From Ecdyonurus torrentis (lineage: Eukaryota > Arthropoda > Insecta > Ephemeroptera > Heptageniidae): DNA of 64,000 bases. A program made the position numbers and the translations under genes. The notes beneath the pieces are model-generated. The model ran no database searches and was not told the origin of the DNA. It worked only from the letters and a program-made list of their open reading frames with translations. Positions 56,969-64,000 of this stretch are shown piece by piece (positions within the stretch are counted from its first letter, which is position 1; each line of letters begins with the position of its first letter). The stretch lies in the NCBI GenBank assembly GCA_949318235.1, contig OX439128.1, positions 51,809,523-51,873,522 on the forward strand, in the 5' to 3' direction.

Positions 56969-56978
56969 AAGAGAGAGA
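56940..56978. repeat. (GA)n microsatellite
   Basis: GA run with an AAAGAAAG interruption. Confidence 0.95.
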
Positions 56979-56999
56979 AGTCTTATGGATTGAGAGTAC

Positions 57000-57629
57000 T
57001 TATTATTTTCTGGGTACTTAATATGAGTAGTAAGTAAATATCTGTTTTGTGAGTGTATATATGACCGCGATGATTGTGATGATGGAAATAAATATTGCGT
57101 TGCGTTGTGTCGTTATGTGATGTTATGTGACTCCATGTGACACAGTCTATAGCACACCTTACCTTATAGCTACGTATATCAATGATACGTCATCATACAA
57201 ACGCACTTTCTCTCGCCGAATTAACAAGCTCGAAATAAGGCGAGCCTTCTTATTTCTATAACCTCTAATCTTTGTATAAAACACGCTGTCTATAGTATAC
57301 GCTAATAATTATAAAATACGCAACACTGGATTTTGTGCTGATTCATTCTATCACGTATTTTCATTAAATATTTTTCTTTCTTTTTTATAGCCTTGTGTTC
57401 TTATAAATAATATTTAAATTATTTATAATATTCATTCAGTAACATAGAAAACTTTTACGTTGATTAATGAGGTATCGTTTTTTTTAACGAATTAAAAAAA
57501 AAAAGTGTATGTAAATTTAATCTTTTGTTATTGTTTTGAAATATATATGTAAAACAACTTGAGATCAAAGCAATTATTACTGGGCTGTAAAGTTAATTAA
57601 CTCAGAAATTTCTGTCCTGATTCCATCGT
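57000..57629. other. AT-rich sequence, nothing recognised
   Basis: 57060-57130 has a GATGGAAATAAATATTGCGT and TTATGTGATGTTATGTGACT tract that might be a retroelement end. No frame is supported. Confidence 0.55.
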
Positions 57630-57812
<183 letters not shown>

Positions 57813-58654
57813 AATAAACAAACTAACAAATATCTAAAGCATTTTAAATGATTTTCTTGATATCCCAGGTGATTAGAAATGAATCGATAAATCCGGCAGT
57901 TTTATAAAAAAATAAATATAAATAACAACTTTTTTAAATATTATTTTCCTCCCTTAAATAATTTTTTAGTTTTATTACTCACTTTTCAGTGCATAGTAGT
58001 GCATAGAATCAAAACTCTACAATTCAACAAAAAAAAAAAAAAATAAGAAAACATTACGCAATAAAAATATTTTGAGCAAATATCAATTTGGAGAAAAAAA
58101 AAATTGCGTGATATTATAAGGAAAGTAGAATAACATATAAAAAAAATTTAATTACACAAAATTTCAACTATAATTCAACACACACACACACACAAAACTT
58201 TCACGGTCATTAAAAGTGTAATATAATGCTAAATATGTGTTAAATCTATACTATCAAAGAATTAAAAGACAATTCTAGAAATATTTTTTGTTGCTTTACA
58301 AAAAAATTTCACTTATGGCATCAGTAAATTTTGTCAAGGTTGTTTACTATATAATAATAAAAAAATGTTTCAGGATCTTTCTTCTTTCTTTTTCAGTATA
58401 TACGCACACCTTATAGAAATTATAACTTGTTCAAAATTAATGTTGTTGCTTCGAGAGTATTATTGTTTAGGCAAGAGTGCGGTCATGGTCGTCATATTTT
58501 TTTGAAGGTTTCATTTTTTTCTTCTTTTTTTTTCAATTTAGTTGCATCAGCAAATATTATTAACGTCACGTGCATATTAATTGTGTATCCCAGCATCCGC
58601 CTTGGACCTCTGCATCTTTATATTTTGTATATTATTTCCTGACTCAGCCATCTT
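57813..58654. other. AT-rich sequence, nothing recognised
   Basis: Contains short poly-A runs and a CA run (58179-58193). The 71-codon frame at 58427-58642 has no family features. Confidence 0.6.
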
Positions 58655-59061
58655 CACGGGAAAAGAAATGATGTAACTTATACTTGCGTAATTATTTTAG
58701 TATTAGCATAATATATCAACGTTGCTGAATGGACCACTTGCAATGAAATGTTTTTAATTGTAGCAACGTGTAAGTGAAAACGTCTTGTCCATATATAGTG
58801 CTAAGAATATTTCATATTATTTTAAATAGTTCGTTAATTTGCAAGTGGTCCATTGAAACATAAAAAATAATTATGCTACGCATTTATGTAATGATGTATA
58901 TAGCATAAATATTGTTGTAAGGAATAAATAATTCTGAATAAATAATTGTTGCTACAAAATGCACAAAAATTCAAATAGATTATAGCATAAATTTGGTTGT
59001 AATGAATAAATTTTATAATAGCTAGGCTGATATAATTATTATGTAGCTATTTTTGTCCATG
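58655..59061 (+). mobile_element. MITE-A copy interrupted by MITE-E
   Basis: Opens CACGGGAAAAGAAATGATG and closes AGCTATTTTTGTCCATG. The right part keeps ATTATAGCATAAATTTGG-like blocks. MITE-E (58738-58854) sits inside the left third. Confidence 0.6.
58738..58854. mobile_element. MITE-E copy 4 (117 bp)
   Basis: AATGGACCACTTGCAATGAA and the closing TTTGCAAGTGGTCCATT are inverted repeats, exact for 16 bases. The interior GTTTTTAATTGTAGCAACGT matches 3901-4021. Confidence 0.82.
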
Positions 59062-59129
59062 CTGTGCTGTATTATGCTGTTTTAATCTAGCAACATTCAT
59101 GCTATGAAAACATAAATGACAAAAAATAA

Positions 59130-59168
59130 TAATAATAAATAAATAAAAATAAAAAAATAAAAAAATAA

Positions 59169-59228
<60 letters not shown>

Positions 59229-59255
59229 AAAAATAATAATAATAATAATAATAAA
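59130..59255. repeat. (AAAT)n and (AAT)n array
   Basis: AATA/AAAT units, then TAA units. The Tyr/Phe/Leu reverse frame is its translation. Confidence 0.95.
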
Positions 59256-59732
59256 CAAAGTAATTTCTTTTCTTTATATTAAATGCGTATTGAAATATAT
59301 ATTTTTGCATGTATTCGACAGTGAAATGATTGTAAATGCGTATTTAATGACGATATTTGTTTTATGATTGAGCAGCAATCAAAAATATCTAGGACTATAT
59401 TCTGAGAATAAAATTAAGAAACACTGTGCAAAAGATAAGATATTTCAAAATTTAGTTCATCACATATATTTCAAGCTGCGTAATACATCTTTATTTTGTA
59501 TGTTGCAAAAATAATGAAAATATAAACAAACAAACAAAGAAGCTATAAATATCAAGAGTATATACGACGTTTTTTTTTTTTCAATGTGTTGTTAAATTAA
59601 TTATCTCAATATTTTATTGTGTTTAAGTTTTTTTGTGGTGCCGCAATTATTGCTATATGTTGTATACAGTATATTATGGAGCTTGCTTGGCTACGGGGTC
59701 ACTATTTCACTGACAAGTGAGTGAGAGAGAGA

Positions 59733-59793
<61 letters not shown>

Positions 59794-60180
59794 CAGCGCG
59801 GCGACGACGTATAACTTGAATCACTATAAAGTCTATACAGATAGTGGACCCAGTAAAAAAAATTAGATATACATAAAACATAATAACATATTGAAATGAA
59901 TGAAATAATTTTTATCATATACTTATACAATTAGATATTAATGAAAGTAATTGTATGACAATAAAGAGATAATATTAACAAAAGAAACATTAGTCTCTAT
60001 TATATAGACTTGATTTGCATGCATAAATCTTCGTTAAATCATAATGTGCACAAGTTCAATTTTACACGTGGCTGCTGTTGGAACTTTTTTTTTTTTTTTT
60101 TTTTTTATTAATATTTTTGTCTTATATGAATAAATGAAGATGAAGACAAATATTGCCAGTGGACGCTTAAGATAATGCTG
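59256..60180. other. AT-rich sequence with GA array
   Basis: 59718-59788 is a GA array followed by GGAGACAGCGCGGCGACGAC, a small GC-rich spot. Poly-T at 60086-60106. Nothing else recognised. Confidence 0.6.
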
Positions 60181-60372
60181 CACAGAAAAATAATTTACGT
60201 ATAATTTACGCTGCATTGAACACTTGCTATATTGTAGAGTACAAATGTTGCAATTTTGTAATAACATAAGTAATTATGCTGAACATGTTAACTATTATGT
60301 TATATTTTATAATCACTATATGCGATATAGCATACATTAGCATAATTATTACGCATTATTCTATAGCCTACT
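60181..60372 (+). mobile_element. MITE-A copy, subfamily 2
   Basis: CACAGAAAAATAATTTACG to GCATAATTATTACGCATT, with ATTGAACACTTGCTATATTG and CATAAGTAATTATGCTGAAC inside. Confidence 0.7.
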
Positions 60373-60384
60373 AACAGGATAATC

Positions 60385-60615
60385 TATTATGCCATAATTT
60401 ATGCTATATACTGCATATTATGATAGATATAGGGATAAATAGCATAACTATTCATGATATTCTACTTTATCAACATTTATGCTATATTAGCATGACACAA
60501 AAGCAGCATAAATTACAAATTCATAAAAGAATAAATAACGTATAATTTATGCTGTATTTATGTCATTGTAGCATAAATTATGCTATGGAACAAATTTTGC
60601 TGAAAATTAGCTAAT
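60385..60615. mobile_element. Two MITE-A fragments in opposite directions
   Basis: 60385-60525 is a reversed right part (TTTATGCTATATTAGCATGA, AGCAGCATAAATTACAAATT). 60527-60615 is a forward left part (AGAATAAATAACGTATAATT). They meet end to end. Confidence 0.6.
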
Positions 60616-60675
60616 AAAATATTAATTAAATATTAATTACATATCAATTTGTATTATTATTTATTTTCAACCATA

Positions 60676-60885
60676 CACGGAAAGAATAAAAATTACGTAA
60701 TTTATGCTGCATTTATATCATTATAGCATATGCTAAATTAGAAAAACAAAACATAAATAAGTATGTTGTACAACATAATATTTATGCTTTTTGTATATAA
60801 TTATGCAGTATAGTATAGATTTATGTTGTATTAATTATGCTGAAAATAGGCGAGCATAATTATTACGTATTTATTTTTGTCCGTG
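60676..60885 (+). mobile_element. MITE-A reference copy, TA on both sides
   Basis: 210 bp, CACGGAAAGAATAAAAATTA to ATTTATTTTTGTCCGTG, TA at 60674-60675 and 60886-60887. In the family the two ends are CACGGAAAGAATAAATTACG and CACGGACAAAAATAAATACG, inverted repeats of about 20 bp with several mismatches. The interior is built of AGCATAA/TTATGCT half-palindromes and codes for nothing. Confidence 0.82.
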
Positions 60886-61213
60886 TAAGAATAGATAGAA
60901 TTTACTATGAATACAGTAATAATATATTTCATTATTCATTACCAATATCATAATATTATCTTAACTTATTCATAATTATTTCAATGACCTTCGTTGCTTT
61001 CTCAGAAATAAATAAATGTATGAAAATCCAAAAGTTTATACACGAAGGATTAAACATAAAATATATATAATAAAACAGTTATATGACAATAATTGGTAAC
61101 CTATTTATTTTTAAACAGAATTGAATTTATAAATAAGTTCGTGACACAATTAATAAAATAAATAATACTATGGTACAATGTGACATTGTAAAATATAAAA
61201 AAAACTTATACTA

Positions 61214-61793
61214 CACGGAAAAAAAAACTATAATGTTGTTACAATGCCAGTTTCATATAGCATTGTTTTGTTATGAAAGATTACTATGTTTTGTAGTTAT
61301 ATAAAAAAAAATAGTTTGCATACTCTTTACACTTAATTCTTTTAACTTAACCATTGATTAACTTCCGGTTATCTGGAACTAATAATGCAATGCAGCAACA
61401 TTTATGTATACCAACATGATTTATGCTTTTGTACAGTGATTATACTACATTACATAATAGTTAACATATTCAGCATAATTACTTATGTTATTACAAAATT
61501 ACAACATTTGTGTTCTACAATAATATAGCAAAGCGTAAAATGCTTCACAATTTTACAATGCTAAACCAGCCTATATATTACATAAATATAGGCTTTACTT
61601 CTGAAAAATAACTTTTCTATACAGCAAACTATAGCTTAACTTTAGAGATTGTGACGTCACTGTTTCAACAATGTTAATTTCCATAAGCAAATATGTGACG
61701 TCACTTACACCGTGTGAACCTATCTTTATTATATATAATACTCAAGATATTCAGTGTAATATATAGTATAATTACAATAGTTTTTTTCCCGTG
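61214..61793 (+). mobile_element. MITE-A relative, 580 bp, TA on both sides
   Basis: CACGGAAAAAAAAACTATAA and ATTACAATAGTTTTTTTCCC then GTG are inverted ends, with TA at 61212-61213 and 61794-61795. The middle includes a subfamily-2 block (CAGCATAATTACTTATGTTA) and two full GTGACGTCAC palindromes (61651-61660, 61695-61704). No open frame for a transposase is present. Confidence 0.65.
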
Positions 61794-61859
61794 TAGAACA
61801 TAATAATATTTAATAAAAGATAACATCATGAAATTTGTTTTGTAAAAAAATTACTTTCT

Positions 61860-62740
61860 TGTCCTTTTTTTTTTTTTTTTTTTTTTTTTTTGCAATCATC
61901 AAGATAATATTAAATATTATTTCTTCTCTCTCTCTCTCTCTCTCTCTCTCGCAATTGTATTTAGCTAGGCTAGCTATGGCCATATTTAGGTTTGCTCGAC
62001 CTAAAGTGTGGTTGACAATGACATATATCAGTCACATAGATATACAGTAGAGGTTAAAATAACATTAATAATTGACAAACACAAAATGTTTGCAACTCAA
62101 TAAAGTAAATTGTTAAGTAAAAAAAATAATAATAAAAAAAAAAAAAAAAAAAAAAAAAAAGCAGTCCTAAAATTATATATTATTAAAAAGTAAGAAAAAT
62201 ATTTTAAAGAACGATAATCTTAAATTCATATTCTATAGTTAAAAAGTACCCCTCTTAAAAGTCAAATTTGATTTAATGTCCAGATTTTGACCAGCTGGTA
62301 TTATCAAGAGAGAGAGAGAGAGAGAGAAAAAAACGTTTTTCTGTCCCCTCAATTTCCCCCCCTTTTTTAAAACTTAATGCACGTTATAATAAACTATATT
62401 GTGTAGTTTTTTTTTTGTTAGTTTCGATTTTATTCAGTTCATGCATATTACGTCACACATCAGGTGAAGATTTTTCAACCAATGAGAATGTTTTATTTTA
62501 GGGTGGGATGATGATAGAGGCTTTTGATTGGATTAGAATAGGACAGCAGTTGTCGTGCCTCTTCTCTTCTCTTCTCTTCCCCTCTCCACCTCCAATTGTA
62601 TTATTATTATTATTATTAGAGTAAAAAAACACAGACAGACTCACTATAGTCACTGACTTCCTACACCCAGAAAATAAATGTTTAATCACAACACACAAAT
62701 GTTTAGAGTATAAAATATGCCTATTGTACGTCAAAGCACG
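61860..62740. other. AT-rich sequence with short repeats
   Basis: Poly-T 61867-61890, CT run 61926-61950, AATAAA (62098-62103) followed 15 bases later by an A-rich tail (62119-62160) like a retroposed end, GA run 62308-62327, CTTCT repeats 62560-62580 and an ATT run near 62600. No gene supported. Confidence 0.55.
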
Positions 62741-62923
62741 AGTGTATTGTCACTATGCACCTATGCAATATGAGTGTATTGTCTCTATATACTATGCACC
62801 ACATTTCACTAGTAGAGAGTACCCATGTACTATTGGTAGTAAGTAAACATTAGAGTATACTGTGTACCACATTTCACTAGTAGACAGTACCCATGCATTA
62901 TTGGCCACATTCAATGGTAGAGT

Positions 62924-62974
<51 letters not shown>

Positions 62975-63110
62975 AACATTTTAAATGCCTAATCCCTAAT
63001 ATAAAAATTCGTACAATTTAGTTACTCTCCATGCATAGTAGGGTTTGATGTTTGATGTATGCACATGAATGTTTACAAACAATTTGAATATCAGTTTTAA
63101 AATTCTAGTC
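62740..63110 (-). repeat. Inverted partner of minisatellite I region
   Basis: About two and a half units in reverse (ACCACATTTCACTAGTAGAG, AGTACCCATGTACTATTGGT, AGTAAACATTAGAGTATACT), a GA array (62929-62972), then flanking sequence that also mirrors 56340-56400 (GATGTATGCACATGAATGTT against AACATTCATGTGCATACATC). Confidence 0.75.
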
Positions 63111-63505
63111 TCTACTATTTTGTATTCTCAGTGTATATAATCAAGACCACATAAATTTTGAAGTCTTTGTCTTTCACCGCTCTAGTGTATTGGAGAATAA
63201 CCTAAGGTATCATGTAATATCATTACCACAGGTGTCCTCTACAACTTTCTTAAGGACACGTGCACTTAACTCGCATACAGGAAAAACTTTTTTTTTTTTT
63301 TTTATTGCACACTAATAAGAGAGCTTTAATTACGGTTTGAACTTCTCACGGAACAATATCTGTATTGTGCAATTTATTGTAGATTGCATTTTTTTTAAAA
63401 TTAAAACTAAAAATTAATTATTATTCAGAATTTTATGTTAAATGTTAATTTTCGCAAAAAAAAAATAATAAGAATAATAAGGTAAATTTTTTCAGCAAAC
63501 GAATG
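63111..63505. other. AT-rich sequence, nothing recognised
   Basis: Poly-T at 63289-63303. No frame, element end or RNA motif found. Confidence 0.6.
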
Positions 63506-63512
63506 GAGAAGA

Positions 63513-63727
63513 ATAAATACGTCATTATAATTATGCTATCTCATTTTCATCACAATTTGTTCAAAATATGCATAAACTTTGCTATAATTCACAATAACTA
63601 TGCTACATACAGCATAAATATTATGTTGTATTTACAACTAAATTATTTATGCTTTTCTAATTAATGCAGTATTTATGCTATAATGACATAAATGCTGCAA
63701 TAAATTACATAATTTATTCTTTCCGTG
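63513..63727 (-). mobile_element. MITE-A copy
   Basis: ATGGAGAAGAATAAATACGT to AATTTATTCTTTCCGTG, with CTATCTCATTTTCATCACAA and CAGCATAAATATTATGTTGT inside. Confidence 0.75.
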
Positions 63728-64000
63728 TATGCTCTTTCAAAACTCTTATAATAAATTATACTAATGAAAATTCATGCATTAGCAATACGTGCCAAATTTT
63801 TGTATATAAGATGTACACTATTTTATCATTGCAAATAATTGAGTTTAATGGAAGCGGAAATTGGCCAGTGTCTTAGTCAAGTTGAAAGAATGAAATCAAA
63901 TCAATGAAAAAACAAAATCAATATAATCTAAAAAAATAACTATGTAATAAAATAATGAAAAATCAAGCTCTTTCACAGAACTATAGTAAAAAATATAGGA
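63728..64000. other. AT-rich end of window, nothing recognised
   Basis: The 70-codon frame at 63664-63876 starts inside a MITE-A copy and has no family features. Confidence 0.6.

Overview
This window is a very AT-rich piece of an animal nuclear genome, most likely from an invertebrate. The evidence is one intron-containing gene of a metazoan lipid-synthesis family, consensus GT-AG splice sites, a TATA promoter, dozens of small non-coding DNA transposons (MITEs) and unusually many long microsatellites. I cannot name the species or phylum from the sequence. Nothing in it is bacterial, and nearly all open frames of 60 codons or more are translations of microsatellites, MITEs or AT-rich background.

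The single gene I can support lies at about 8530-12030 on the plus strand. It encodes a Spot 14 / MID1-interacting protein 1 (THRSP/MID1IP1) family protein. A 14-base coding exon (8838-8851) joins in phase, across a 1333-bp intron, to a 673-base exon (10185-10857), giving 228 residues. The promoter carries a CCAAT box, a 9/10 match to the classical sterol regulatory element and a TATA box, in the order and spacing of SREBP/NF-Y-driven lipogenic promoters. A 10-codon upstream ORF sits in the 5' leader.

Region by region: 1-8500 is intergenic, with a TTTCC array and MITE families A to E. 8531-12030 is the Spot 14 gene. 12030-24570 is intergenic, with MITE-A clusters, a MITE-C2 element inserted in a MITE-A copy (16.9 kb) and CT, TCTG and AT arrays. 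24575-24922 is a pure TGAA array. 25-31 kb holds foldback elements, including a perfect 44-bp hairpin and two MITE-F elements nested in a MITE-A copy. 31-46 kb is dominated by microsatellites: TTTCC (452 bp), TAAG (202 bp), a perfect 684-bp TTCG array and TCTGTG/TCTCTG tracts. 48-57 kb has a second TGAA array, a 307-bp long-inverted-repeat MITE, a TCTG array, ATT-tailed LINE remnants and a 66-bp minisatellite. 57-64 kb has an ATCA array, more MITE-A copies including a 580-bp relative, and an inverted partner of the minisatellite.

The main features are the promoter of the Spot 14 gene, a crowded and sometimes nested MITE community (MITE-A alone has more than 20 full or partial copies), an excess of palindromic TGACGTCA (CRE/ATF) sites, some of them carried by these elements, and extreme microsatellite growth. 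Family letters A to J are labels used only here; matches to known families were not checked against any database.
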